Below, piece after piece: positions 1 to 9,710 of a DNA stretch of 12,217 bases. Under the pieces are notes generated by a model. That model did no database searches, had not been told where the DNA came from, and was given only the letters and a program-made list of their open reading frames with translations. The position numbers were made by a program, and so were the translations under genes. Every line of letters begins with the position of its first letter. Within the stretch, counting starts at the first letter, position 1. This DNA is from Anaerolineales bacterium. GTDB lineage: Bacteria > Chloroflexota > Anaerolineae > Anaerolineales > Villigracilaceae. The DNA is taken from positions 1-12,217 of the forward strand of contig JAICRQ010000050.1 of NCBI GenBank assembly GCA_025966435.1. Reading direction: 5' to 3'.

Positions 1-453
1 CCGGAGCTATTGATCTATTTCTGGACTCATCGTGTTCGCGTTGTGCACTTGGTGAGGAAGAACGCCCTTGATTTTGTGATCTCACAAACATTGAAACGCA
101 AAATCCAAAAGGCGCATCGACTGGCGGATGACCCCCCATTGGAAGACGTGCAGATCGAGCTTGATCCCAAGACATTGATCCATAGGTTACAGATCAGGCA
201 GCGCAAAAGCAAACGCGGTCAAATGATTTTGCGGTTGTCAGGACTGCGATCGATTGAAATTGGCTATGAAGATCTGCAAAAGGATGCATCTGTTTTTCAG
301 TCATTATGCCGGTTCTTATCGATTGAAACCGATGTCATGCCTCAGTCTCGTTTCCAAAAAGTTCGTCGCAAAACTCAGGACCAAATCATAAAAAACTATT
401 CCGAAGTAAAACAAGTGTTGGAAGGTACCCGTTTTCTCTCTTATCTTGAGTAG
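1..453 (+). CDS. Sulfotransferase, C-terminal part (5' end outside window)
   Basis: This reading frame is open from the first base of the window (it begins P-E-L-L-I-Y-F-W), so the true start lies upstream; the TTG at position 10 is just an internal leucine codon. The visible part starts close to the 3'-phosphate binding motif of PAPS-dependent sulfotransferases, RVVHLVRKNALDFVISQ, with the basic pair R-K and the downstream serine that contact the PAPS 3'-phosphate. Later pieces also fit the family: a 'GYEDL' segment, 'FQSLCRFLSIE', and the end 'NYSEVKQVLEGTRFLSYLE', which matches the usual N-Y-x-E-V-...-L-x-G-T-x-x ending of bacterial NodH/Stf-type enzymes. The 5'-phosphosulfate loop is expected in the missing N-terminus. 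Such enzymes transfer sulfate from PAPS to a sugar hydroxyl. A PAPS-synthesising enzyme and a second sulfotransferase in the same window support a role in glycan sulfation. Acceptor unknown. Confidence 0.85.
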   Translation, partial: PELLIYFWTHRVRVVHLVRKNALDFVISQTLKRKIQKAHRLADDPPLEDVQIELDPKTLIHRLQIRQRKSKRGQMILRLSGLRSIEIGYEDLQKDASVFQSLCRFLSIETDVMPQSRFQKVRRKTQDQIIKNYSEVKQVLEGTRFLSYLE

Positions 454-506
454 TTTGTACGTTATCAATAGTGTTGAAAAGGGATTTCTTTTAGAGGAGT
501 AATACG

Positions 507-2909
507 ATGAAAAAGAGTTTGTTTCTGTATCACTGGGCAACCTTTTTTACCATTATCGCGCTGGTTGCCGGTGGCTTTCCAGCAGCACAAAATGCATCTG
601 CGCAGTCAGCTAATGCTTATGTATATCTAGTTCGGGAAATCGAGCTTGCAGAGCTGGGTGTGGCAGGTCTGGAAGGCCTGGCTTATTCACCCAATGCTGA
701 TGTTCTGCTTGCCATTCAGAGCCGAACCCAAAATGGTATCCGTCCAGTTGCAATGATTGATCGTGTTGAAGAACTACGCGGGAGGTCTGAACTACAAGGA
801 CAGCCTTTTAATGCATTGAATACCGCCTATAACGATAGAGCCAACAGCCTATTCATCTTTGACCCTGCAACTCAGGAATTAGCCGCAACCGGAGCAGAAC
901 CGGATGGAAGACTGGCAGCTGCTGCCTCTTCTTCGGCGCGCTATAACCTGCGCATCCCAGGGTTGCAGCAAGCTCAAGGTATGGACTTCGAACCAGGCAC
1001 CGGGCGGTTATTTATCCTAGATCCTGCTGGAAAGCGTATGTGGGTGATCACTCCCGACGAAGCGGGAAATTATGACGGCGACGCAGCCCTACGTGGTAAT
1101 CGTGTACAGCGCATCGATTTGAATGGCATTGACCATGGCCGGCTAGGTGGATTGGCCTACAACCCTGCCTCAGGCACCCTCTTCACGCTTAACCGCGAGC
1201 ATACTATCCTGTACGAAATCACACAGAACGGCGAGCTTGTCAGCACTCGTGACGTTTCCTCGTTTGCAGAATTAGAGAGTCCGGCTGGAATGGTTTTTGC
1301 ACCCAGTGGGGACACCACTGACGATCCGGCTGCAAAAAGTCTTTATATTGCCGATCCCACTGACAATACAATCGCCGAAGTTGCCATCACCGCCGACGAA
1401 GTAATGGCCTTGCCGGCCGCCAGTTCGATCTCGCTGGTCAACACCATATTTACCAACACATGGAATCCCCCTAGTCCGGATCCATCAGCGGTTGACTACA
1501 ATCACGCAACGGGCGGTCTGACCACTTCAGACAGTGAAGTTGACGAGATGTCCATTTACAACGGAAAAAATGTCTTCCACTCTACTCTGAGTGGGAACTT
1601 ACAATCGGGCTGCACAACGACAGCTTATAACAAGGAGCCTGCTGGAAATGCAGTCGATGCAGCTACTGGACATCTTTTCGTCTCAAATGATGGCAAGAGG
1701 CTAATGCACGAAGCTGCCATAAGTTCAAATGGGCAAACCTGCACGCTGGTTCGAACCGTGAATATGGCCACTTATGGAGTTGTCGATCCAGAAGGCATCG
1801 CCCTGGGGGCAGGGAAATTGTTCGTCGCAGATGGTACGAATAAGGAAGTATGGGTTATCGATCCAGGGCCCGATGGTGTTTTCAATGGCGCCGGGACCAG
1901 CGGTGACGATAAGGTCGACCGTCACTTTGATACAGCTGTCCTGGGTTTACGTGACCCGGAGGGCATCGACTATCACCCGAGCCGTGGTACGCTCATCGTC
2001 GTCAGCCGGGGAGATACTATCATCGCCGAAATCAGCCTCACGGGTACTGTCCTCCGAGTATTTGATATCGGTCCTTTCAATGTCGATGAGCCAGCAGGGA
2101 TTGGGATAGGACCCGGAAGTAACAATCCCAACGTTCTGAATATTTATCTTGCTGCACGGGGGCTTGACAATAATGATTTCCCGAATGAGAACGATGGGAA
2201 AATTTATGAACTAAACATTGGTAATGACGGGGGACCAACTGTCACTCCGAGCCCCACCACACCGACACCCACCACGCCTACTCCACCGACCTCCGACCTA
2301 ATCTTCGCCGATGGCTTCGAGTCTGGTAACCTTTCGGCTTGGACGTCGAGCGTAACTGGCAATGGCGACCTAAGCGTGAGCTCGGCGGCCGCCCTGGTGG
2401 GTTCCCGCGGCATGCAGGCGCTGATCAACGACAACACCGCGATCTACCTCATCGACGAGAGTCCTGCTTCCGAGGCCCATTACCGTGCCCGCTTCTATTT
2501 CGACCCGAACTCGATAGTGATGGCCAGCAGCGATAACCACTTTATCTTCTATGGCTACTCGGGCACGTCTAAGATAGTGACGAGAATTCAATTCCGCTTC
2601 ACCAGCAAGGCCGGCTATCAGGTGCGTGCACAGGTCATCAATAACAGTTCATCCTGGACCAACAGCGCCTGGTTCCCCATCAGTGATGCACCACATGCCC
2701 TGGAAATCGACTGGCTGGCGGCCTCTTCTGGTGGACTGACCTTCTGGATCGATGGCGTTCAGCGAGCCGCGCTTACCGGCATCCCTACTAGCAACTACCG
2801 GATCGAGCGGGTTCGGCTCGGTGCGGTGAATGGGATCGACAGCGGGACCCGAGGGACCTATTACTTGGACGCATTCGAATCGCGCCGACAGACCTATATT
2901 GGGCCGTAA
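507..2909 (+). CDS. Secreted beta-propeller protein with PT-rich linker and C-terminal jelly-roll-like module
   Basis: 800-residue exported protein. The ATG is preceded by AGAGGAG (493-499) at 7-base spacing. An N-terminal signal peptide is clear: K2-K3, a hydrophobic stretch to about residue 22, and a likely cleavage site near A-S-A (30-32). Residues 40-570 carry repeated strands of the type G-[hydrophobic]-x-x-x-P-x-x-G-x-L-[hydrophobic]-[V/I]-x-[D/N], for example near 54, 158, 215, 261, 382, 430, 486 and 531. This is typical of NHL/SdiA-regulated-like beta-propellers. Residues 176-270 and 446-540 align with each other at an offset of about 270, so the propeller region is an internal duplication. 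A P/T-rich linker (577-596) leads to a 200-residue module beginning F-A-D-G-F-E-S-G-N-L and ending YYLDAFESRRQTYIGP. It resembles concanavalin/LamG-like jelly rolls and could bind glycan or attach the protein to the surface. No catalytic residues were recognised. The following glycosyltransferase starts 24 bases downstream. Function unknown; binding or structural role is inferred. Confidence 0.85.
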   Translation: MKKSLFLYHWATFFTIIALVAGGFPAAQNASAQSANAYVYLVREIELAELGVAGLEGLAYSPNADVLLAIQSRTQNGIRPVAMIDRVEELRGRSELQGQPFNALNTAYNDRANSLFIFDPATQELAATGAEPDGRLAAAASSSARYNLRIPGLQQAQGMDFEPGTGRLFILDPAGKRMWVITPDEAGNYDGDAALRGNRVQRIDLNGIDHGRLGGLAYNPASGTLFTLNREHTILYEITQNGELVSTRDVSSFAELESPAGMVFAPSGDTTDDPAAKSLYIADPTDNTIAEVAITADEVMALPAASSISLVNTIFTNTWNPPSPDPSAVDYNHATGGLTTSDSEVDEMSIYNGKNVFHSTLSGNLQSGCTTTAYNKEPAGNAVDAATGHLFVSNDGKRLMHEAAISSNGQTCTLVRTVNMATYGVVDPEGIALGAGKLFVADGTNKEVWVIDPGPDGVFNGAGTSGDDKVDRHFDTAVLGLRDPEGIDYHPSRGTLIVVSRGDTIIAEISLTGTVLRVFDIGPFNVDEPAGIGIGPGSNNPNVLNIYLAARGLDNNDFPNENDGKIYELNIGNDGGPTVTPSPTTPTPTTPTPPTSDLIFADGFESGNLSAWTSSVTGNGDLSVSSAAALVGSRGMQALINDNTAIYLIDESPASEAHYRARFYFDPNSIVMASSDNHFIFYGYSGTSKIVTRIQFRFTSKAGYQVRAQVINNSSSWTNSAWFPISDAPHALEIDWLAASSGGLTFWIDGVQRAALTGIPTSNYRIERVRLGAVNGIDSGTRGTYYLDAFESRRQTYIGP

Positions 2910-2933
2910 TGCTCTATCAAAGATACTGAGATC

Positions 2934-4151
2934 ATGAACGGTAAAACTCCCTCAATAATCTATATCATCGGAACATATCCAGGGCTGACCACTACCTTTA
3001 TCGACCGGGAAGTGATGGCACTGCGCAGTATGGGTGTCCGCCTGCAGATCCTTTCCATCCGCCAGCCCTGGACAAAGCTATCAGCGGAGCAGGAAGCGTT
3101 ACGTAAAGATGTCACCTACCTGTTGCCGGTTAAGTGGCTACCCTTAATCATCAGCCACCTGAGGTATGCACTCACGAAGCCAAAGCATTTCTTTTCTACT
3201 CTGGTTTATCTCCTTACCCGGCCGCACCCATCCCTCCGAGCCAGGCTCTTGACTCTAATCCATTTTGTTGAAGGGGTTTATGCAGCATACATGCTCCGTC
3301 ACACACCCGGGCAGCACCTCCACGCACATTTTATTGATCGTGCAGCGACCGTCGCGCTGGTTGCAAGCCGGCTACTTGGTATTCCGTATAGCGTTACCGC
3401 TCATGCTTCAGACATTTACGTGAATCCAGTACTGCTAAAAGAAAAGTTGACGAACGCTAAATTCGCTTCAACCTGCACAGCATATAATCGCAGCTACCTT
3501 AGCCAGTTTGGCAAAGACCTGTTCAATCACAAATTGTTGTGCATTTATCATGGGCTTGAGCTAGAACGCTATGTGAATGAGCAGCATACCCGAACGGGCC
3601 GTCCGATCATTCTTTCAGTAGGGCAATTACAAGAGAGAAAAGGACTGAGTTATCTGGTTGAAGCGTGCGGTATCCTGCGAGATCGGGGGGTCCAATTCGA
3701 ATGCCGAATCATCGGCGAAGGACCCCTGCGGCCAACCCTACAAGAACAGATCCATCAGCTAGAGCTGGAAGATTACGTCCGACTGGTCGGCGCACTGCCT
3801 CATGAGGAAGTGATCGCTCAATACCAGGAGGCAACCGTTTTCGCCCTGCCTGCTATCCTTGGTAAAGACGGTGACCGGGATGGGATCCCAAACGTGATCC
3901 TCGAAGCGTTATCAATGGGGCTTCCCGTGGTATCTACGGCTCATTCGGGCATCCCAGAGGTGATAGAAGAAGGTGTCAATGGACTGCTGGTTCCTCCCGA
4001 AGATGCACAAGCTTTTTCCTCAGCGTTGGAGCGACTCATTTGCGACCCGGAGATGGGGAACGCTTTTGGAAAAGCGGGCAGGAAAATCGTAGCCGATCGA
4101 TTCAACCCGGAGAAAAACGCTCGCCGCTTGTTAGAAGCCTTTGTTGCCTAA
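2934..4151 (+). CDS. Glycosyltransferase, GT4 family
   Basis: 405 residues, a normal length for GT4 enzymes (GT-B fold, retaining, nucleotide-sugar dependent). The N-terminal acceptor domain includes 'YIIGTYPGLTTTFIDREV' (10-27), which matches EpsD/WcaL-like exopolysaccharide transferases, and 'HLHAHF' (128-133) followed by 'SVTAHASDIY' (153-162). The donor domain starts at 'ILSVGQLQERKG' (226-237), with 'RIIGEGP' (258-264) and 'DGDRDGIPNVILEAL' (312-326). In the usual E-x7-E motif the first acid is Asp316 and the second Glu324, a known variant in this subfamily. 'GLPVVSTAHSGIPEVI' (329-344) completes the nucleotide-sugar pocket. No convincing Shine-Dalgarno is seen before the ATG; with only 24 bases after the previous stop, the gene is probably co-transcribed with its neighbours. 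It would add one sugar to a lipid-linked repeat unit at the cytoplasmic face. Donor and acceptor cannot be read from sequence. Confidence 0.92.
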   Translation: MNGKTPSIIYIIGTYPGLTTTFIDREVMALRSMGVRLQILSIRQPWTKLSAEQEALRKDVTYLLPVKWLPLIISHLRYALTKPKHFFSTLVYLLTRPHPSLRARLLTLIHFVEGVYAAYMLRHTPGQHLHAHFIDRAATVALVASRLLGIPYSVTAHASDIYVNPVLLKEKLTNAKFASTCTAYNRSYLSQFGKDLFNHKLLCIYHGLELERYVNEQHTRTGRPIILSVGQLQERKGLSYLVEACGILRDRGVQFECRIIGEGPLRPTLQEQIHQLELEDYVRLVGALPHEEVIAQYQEATVFALPAILGKDGDRDGIPNVILEALSMGLPVVSTAHSGIPEVIEEGVNGLLVPPEDAQAFSSALERLICDPEMGNAFGKAGRKIVADRFNPEKNARRLLEAFVA

Positions 4152-4202
4152 AATCTCATCTAGCCTGTAACTTTTGAAGTCTTGCGACGTCATGGAAACG
4201 TT

Positions 4203-5228
4203 ATGGAAGCAATTACTCAAGCTGCCAGTCGCAAGATCACAGAAAGTCAGGCTATTTTTCTTGTCTGGGCTGCTCCTACGTTTGGGAGCGGTCGGAGCAG
4301 ATTGCTGGCCAAAGAACTTCAAATGCCAGCTCCGATCCACCTTTATTCCACCCGTTGGAAAGGTGCGTGGACAGCTCCCTTAAGGTACGTATTTCATGGA
4401 ATGCAGACGTTGCGTTTGCTGTTCCAGAAACGTCCACATGTGGTAATTGTCCAAAGTCCACCAAGTTTTGCCGTTCTATTTGTAGCCTTATATTGCAAAA
4501 TAACAAACAGTCGCTATGTTATTGACGCACACAGCGATGCCTTCCAACGCGGCATCTGGACCCGCCCAGAGTGGTTGTACGACCGGATCACGCGGAACGC
4601 GGCGCTGACGTTGGTGACCGACCATTTTTTCCGCACTATGATCGAGCAAAAAGGCGGTCGAGCCATGATATTGCGCGACCCGGTGGAATCTGCTCCGCTC
4701 TCCCCCATTCAACGACAGGAGCAATTCAGCGTGGCAGTCGTCAATACCTTTGCCCCGGATGAACCGCTTGAAGCAGTGCTGGAAGCTGCTGCCGGCCTTC
4801 CCGATGTGAGTTTTTCTGTTACTGGAAAAACAAGTCGGGCCAAACCCGCACTGCTCCAGCAGGCACCTAGCAACGTGGTCTTTACCGATTTCCTGCCCTA
4901 CGAAGCTTACTACCAGCTCCTGCGCTCCAGCCACGCGGTGATGAGCCTGACAACCCGTGACCATACGCTACAGTGCGGGGCTTGTGAAGCGCTCTCACTT
5001 GAGCGCCCGATCATTACCTCAAACTGGCCGCTGCTGCAAGAATATTTCTGCAGTGGGACAGTGCATGTGGATAACACTCCAGCTGGGATTCGTCAGGGGA
5101 TTGAAGCCTTAAGGCGGGATTACAACCGGTATGAAGCGGAAGTAATTGCATTGCGCGATATGCGCCGCCAGGAATGGCAAAAGCAGTCGGTGGAACTGGC
5201 TGAGTTAGTTTTCCCGTCTCGGGCTTAA
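4203..5228 (+). CDS. GT-B type glycosyltransferase (GT4-like)
   Basis: 341 residues from the ATG at 4203. The frame also has a TTG at 4182, but that lacks a ribosome site, whereas GGAAA (4194-4198) lies 4 bases before the ATG, and homologues normally begin just ahead of the 'IFLVWAAPTFGSGRSRLLAKEL' strand (18-39 in this numbering). This strand, 'PHVVIVQSPPSF' (78-89) and 'YVIDAHSDAF' (105-114) are typical of the N-terminal Rossmann domain of GT-B transferases. The C-terminal donor domain is recognisable in 'SFSVTGKT' (203-210), 'VVFTDFLPYEAYYQLL' (225-240) and 'CGACEALSLERPIITS' (258-273). Glu262 sits where the second acid of E-x7-E belongs, but the first position is His254, so the motif is incomplete. 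It follows the first glycosyltransferase by about 50 bases. Likely a cytoplasmic enzyme adding one sugar to the same glycan; donor unknown. Base composition is like its neighbours. Confidence 0.82.
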   Translation: MEAITQAASRKITESQAIFLVWAAPTFGSGRSRLLAKELQMPAPIHLYSTRWKGAWTAPLRYVFHGMQTLRLLFQKRPHVVIVQSPPSFAVLFVALYCKITNSRYVIDAHSDAFQRGIWTRPEWLYDRITRNAALTLVTDHFFRTMIEQKGGRAMILRDPVESAPLSPIQRQEQFSVAVVNTFAPDEPLEAVLEAAAGLPDVSFSVTGKTSRAKPALLQQAPSNVVFTDFLPYEAYYQLLRSSHAVMSLTTRDHTLQCGACEALSLERPIITSNWPLLQEYFCSGTVHVDNTPAGIRQGIEALRRDYNRYEAEVIALRDMRRQEWQKQSVELAELVFPSRA

Positions 5229-5290
5229 ACCAGCGCGAGGATAAAGATAATTTATCACTTATTTAATTCAACAAGGAGCGGAGATAACTT

Positions 5291-6610
5291 ATGGCAACCA
5301 TAAGTGTTTTTGGACTGGGGTATGTCGGCTGCGTACTAGCAGCCTGCTTGGCAGAGCGGGGACACAATGTGATTGGCGTCGACGTCAATACAATGAAAGT
5401 GGAGAGCCTGAATCGAGGTGAAAGTCCCTTGATTGAGCCCGGCCTGGGGGACCTTATCCATAAAAATGTGAATGCAGGCAGACTAAAGGCTACCCAGGAT
5501 ACGGAATGGGCAGTTCTCAACAGCGACCTATCCTTTATTTGTGTCGGTACACCAAGTAACGCCAACGGCAGTTTGAATACTGATTATGTCACCCGTGTGT
5601 GTGAGGACATTGGTAGTGGGCTTGCCAAGAAGAATGCTTTCCACATTGTGGTTGTGCGTAGCACGTTGCTACCCGGTACTACTGAAGAGATGCTACAACC
5701 CATTTTGGAAAACTGTTCAGGGAAAACCATCGGTATTGGCTTTGGCCTTGGCTACAATCCAGAGTTTCTGCGTGAAGGCACGTCCATTAAGGATTTCTTC
5801 GACCCACCTTATACAGTCATCGGCGCGGATGATGAAAAAGTCATGGAAGCTGTGAAGCAGGTCTACTCTATGCTCGACGCTCCGCTGATCGAGGTTCCTA
5901 TCAAAGTCGCGGAAATGGTCAAATATGTGAACAATGCTTTCCATGCCTTAAAGGTCACCTTTGCCAATGAGATTGGCTCTATCTGCAAACAACAGAACAT
6001 CGATAGCCACCAGGTGATGGAAATCTTCTGTATGGATCGGAAATTAAACCTTTCTCCTTATTACCTCAAGCCTGGTTTTGCATTTGGGGGCTCATGCCTG
6101 CCGAAAGATCTACGTGCTTTGTTGTATCACAGCCGCAAATTAGATATGCACCTGCCTGTTTTGGAAGCGATATTACCCTCCAACGAGTTGCAGATTGCTC
6201 ACGCCTATCAGCTCATCCGTCAGACGGGCTGCAAGAAGATTGGTGTGTTGGGGCTTAGTTTTAAGGAAGGCACCGATGACTTACGCGAAAGTCCGATGGT
6301 CGAGTTAATTGAACATCTGGTTGGCAAGGGTTATCAAGTGAAGGTGTACGACAAAAACGTATCTTTGTCGAAGCTGCATGGTGCGAATCGGGCATATATC
6401 GAGCATGAGATTCCACATATTTCGCAGTTACTGACCGAATCTATCGAAGATGTGATTGAACACAGCGATGTTGTAGTGGTCGGGAATAAGACCGAAGGGT
6501 ATTCGGAAATCGCCGAAAAGCTGCGTGAGGATCACAAAGTAATTGACCTCGTACGTGTGAAAAATGGACCTTATACGTCTAACGGACATTATCAAGGAAT
6601 AGGATGGTGA
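5291..6610 (+). CDS. algD: GDP-mannose 6-dehydrogenase (AlgD-like UDP/GDP-sugar dehydrogenase)
   Basis: 439 residues, against 436 for Pseudomonas AlgD. It would oxidise GDP-mannose to GDP-mannuronate with two NAD+. The NAD-binding motif is at the N-terminus ('SVFGLGYVG', 5-13), followed by 'GHNVIGVDVN', 'FICVGTPSNANG' and 'VVVRSTLLPGTT'. The substrate region contains 'NPEFLREGTSIKDF' and 'KVTFANEIGSI'. The catalytic cysteine is Cys269 in 'FAFGGSCLPKDLRAL', equivalent to AlgD Cys268. The C-terminal domain has 'GVLGLSFKEGTDDLRESP' and 'HGANRAYIEHEIPH', both close to AlgD as I recall it, which favours GDP-mannose over UDP-glucose or UDP-HexNAc as substrate. The ATG has two purine-rich tracts upstream, AAGGAG at 5273 and GGAG at 5280-5283; the second has good 7-base spacing. 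The next gene starts 3 bases after its stop. It supplies the uronic acid donor for the cluster. The symbol reflects similarity and does not imply alginate production. Confidence 0.92.
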   Translation: MATISVFGLGYVGCVLAACLAERGHNVIGVDVNTMKVESLNRGESPLIEPGLGDLIHKNVNAGRLKATQDTEWAVLNSDLSFICVGTPSNANGSLNTDYVTRVCEDIGSGLAKKNAFHIVVVRSTLLPGTTEEMLQPILENCSGKTIGIGFGLGYNPEFLREGTSIKDFFDPPYTVIGADDEKVMEAVKQVYSMLDAPLIEVPIKVAEMVKYVNNAFHALKVTFANEIGSICKQQNIDSHQVMEIFCMDRKLNLSPYYLKPGFAFGGSCLPKDLRALLYHSRKLDMHLPVLEAILPSNELQIAHAYQLIRQTGCKKIGVLGLSFKEGTDDLRESPMVELIEHLVGKGYQVKVYDKNVSLSKLHGANRAYIEHEIPHISQLLTESIEDVIEHSDVVVVGNKTEGYSEIAEKLREDHKVIDLVRVKNGPYTSNGHYQGIGW

Positions 6611-6613
6611 ACA

Positions 6614-7813
6614 ATGCGACACTGTATGGTTGTACACTCTCATTACCCTATCGGGGAACCGCGCGTCGAACGCCAGGCCAAAGCACTGATCCAGCGCGGA
6701 TATCAGGTGGATGTCATCTGCCTACGAAGTGACCAGGAAAAACCGTTCGAACGGGTGGATGGCGTCGATATTTTCCGCTTGCCAGTACAACGGCACCGAG
6801 GTCGTGGACCGGCGTTCCAAATGATTGAATACATGGCGTTCTTTATCCTGGCCTTTTTCCGGCTCAGTGTGCTTTACCTGCAGCGCCGATACAATAGTGT
6901 TCAGATTCATAACCTTCCCGACTTTCTGGTCTTCACTGCGCTCGTGCCTAAGCTCGGTGGCGCACGCATCATCCTTGATCTTCACGACCTTATGCCTGAA
7001 TTTTTTGCGTCATCTTTCAAAACCGGGATGGAAAACGCGGCGGTCCGTTTACTTTTGATAGAGGAGAAGCTCTCCTGCTGGTTTGCAAATCATGTCATCA
7101 CTGTCACAGAGCTCTGGCGGAAATCACTCATCGGGAGAGGGGTCTCTTCAGAGAAAGTTAGTGTGGTGATGAATGTTGCCGACGACTCAATCTTTCAGCG
7201 CCTCCCTATCCCAGTCACAGGTGGTGAAGAAAAGCCCACCAACAGTTTCAATCTAATCTACCATGGTACTCTGGCTCATCGCTACGGGATTGACCTTTTG
7301 ATTGAGACGTTGGCGAAGATCCACCCTCAAATCCCGGAGATTCATCTCGTGATCCATGGAAGAGGTGACTTTATAGAAGAGTTGCGCCGCCAGGCACAGG
7401 ACTTAAACGTTGAATCATTGATAACGTTCAGTACCCGTTACCTGCCGATGACAGATATCCCCCAAATGATTCAGCAGGCTGATCTTGGGATTGTCCCCTA
7501 CCGACGGGATGTTTTCACGGATGGCATACTTCCAACCAAGCTGATGGAATATGTAGCCTTAGGTGTTCCTGTGCTGGCGGCGGATACCCCCATAATCCGT
7601 GAATACTTTAGCGAGTCGATGGTTCAGTATTTTCAGTCGGGAGACTCGGACGACTTGGCAAAAAACATTTTATGGCTTTATCAACATCGTGATCGATTGG
7701 CAGAGCTCGCACAAAATGCCGACCAATTCAACCTCCAATACAGTTGGAACAGGGTCGCAGACAGCTACGCCGAAACTCTAGACCGGTTATCCGGACAATA
7801 TAACCCCATCTAA
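6614..7813 (+). CDS. GT-B glycosyltransferase, GT4 family
   Basis: 399 residues. The ATG lies 3 bases after the dehydrogenase stop, with AGGATGG at 6601-6607 as a possible ribosome site inside that gene's end, so translational coupling is likely. The N-terminal domain has 'VVHSHYPIGEPRVERQAKAL' (6-25), the usual first strand and loop of GT4 enzymes, then 'SVQIHNLPDFLVF' (95-107) and 'RIILDLHDLMPEF' (118-130). Residues 72-90 are hydrophobic and may contact the membrane. The donor domain shows 'FNLIYHGTLAHRYGID' (212-227), 'LVIHGRGD' (245-252), 'ADLGIVPYRRD' (289-299) and 'LPTKLMEYVALGVPVLA' (306-322). Lys309 and Glu312 are in place, but the first acid of E-x7-E is a glycine (304). Its tight pairing with the AlgD-like gene makes it the best candidate in the window for the enzyme using GDP-mannuronate or GDP-mannose; this is inference from context only. 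Confidence 0.9.
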   Translation: MRHCMVVHSHYPIGEPRVERQAKALIQRGYQVDVICLRSDQEKPFERVDGVDIFRLPVQRHRGRGPAFQMIEYMAFFILAFFRLSVLYLQRRYNSVQIHNLPDFLVFTALVPKLGGARIILDLHDLMPEFFASSFKTGMENAAVRLLLIEEKLSCWFANHVITVTELWRKSLIGRGVSSEKVSVVMNVADDSIFQRLPIPVTGGEEKPTNSFNLIYHGTLAHRYGIDLLIETLAKIHPQIPEIHLVIHGRGDFIEELRRQAQDLNVESLITFSTRYLPMTDIPQMIQQADLGIVPYRRDVFTDGILPTKLMEYVALGVPVLAADTPIIREYFSESMVQYFQSGDSDDLAKNILWLYQHRDRLAELAQNADQFNLQYSWNRVADSYAETLDRLSGQYNPI

Positions 7814-9598
<1,785 letters not shown>

Positions 9599-9614
9599 GA
9601 AAACACAGAAAGAT

Positions 9615-9694
9615 TCAACAGCCGCAAACACTAACGTTTGCAGACAGCAGGGTGACATTATCTACATCCTCAGCAAATGCCACCCTGCTGTTGA
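9615..9694 (+). other. Intergenic hairpin-rich segment with mutually exclusive pairings
   Basis: The 112 bases between the PAPS synthase and the second sulfotransferase contain several inverted repeats. One is a 6-bp hairpin, GCAAAC/GTTTGC (9624-9629 with 9636-9641). A second is an 11-bp stem, ACAGCAGGGTG/CACCCTGCTGT (9644-9654 with 9681-9691), enclosing 26 bases. A third pairing, TCAACAGC/GCTGTTGA (9615-9622 with 9687-9694), uses the same right arm and so cannot form together with the second. GCAAAT at 9673-9678 could also compete for GTTTGC. No U-run follows, so it is not a standard terminator. The segment ends just before the ribosome site at 9700-9704. It may be an attenuator-like leader, an mRNA-stability or processing element, or a genomic palindromic repeat; the sequence does not decide. 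Confidence 0.5.
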
Positions 9695-9710
9695 CAGATA
9701 GGAGACTGCC

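Noticed and set aside
474..505. TTGAAA and TAATAC as a promoter for the propeller protein gene
   Set aside because: The 20-base spacing is too long, and TAATAC overlaps the gap between the ribosome site and the start codon.
4182..4202. TTG at 4182 as the start of the second glycosyltransferase
   Set aside because: There is no ribosome site before it, and the family normally starts close to the first Rossmann strand; the ATG at 4203 fits better. The difference is only seven residues.
4488..4964. 158-codon minus-strand open frame inside the second glycosyltransferase
   Set aside because: It lies wholly opposite a well-supported glycosyltransferase gene, has no recognisable domain and its Cys/His-rich composition looks like an antisense translation.
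5240..5256. GATAAA/TTTATC inverted repeat before the dehydrogenase gene as a terminator or operator
   Set aside because: The stem is only six A/T-rich pairs with no U-run; this is expected by chance in such an AT-rich spacer.
5291..6610. Reading the locus as an alginate biosynthesis operon because of the AlgD-like gene
   Set aside because: No Alg8/Alg44 synthase, AlgE/AlgG epimerase or acetylation genes are present, and separate GT4 enzymes suggest a mixed repeat unit rather than a mannuronan homopolymer.
9691..9696. Perfect TTGACA resembling a sigma-70 -35 box
   Set aside because: It overlaps the right arm of the hairpin and is only 15 bases from the ATG at 9711, leaving no room for a -10 box and leader.
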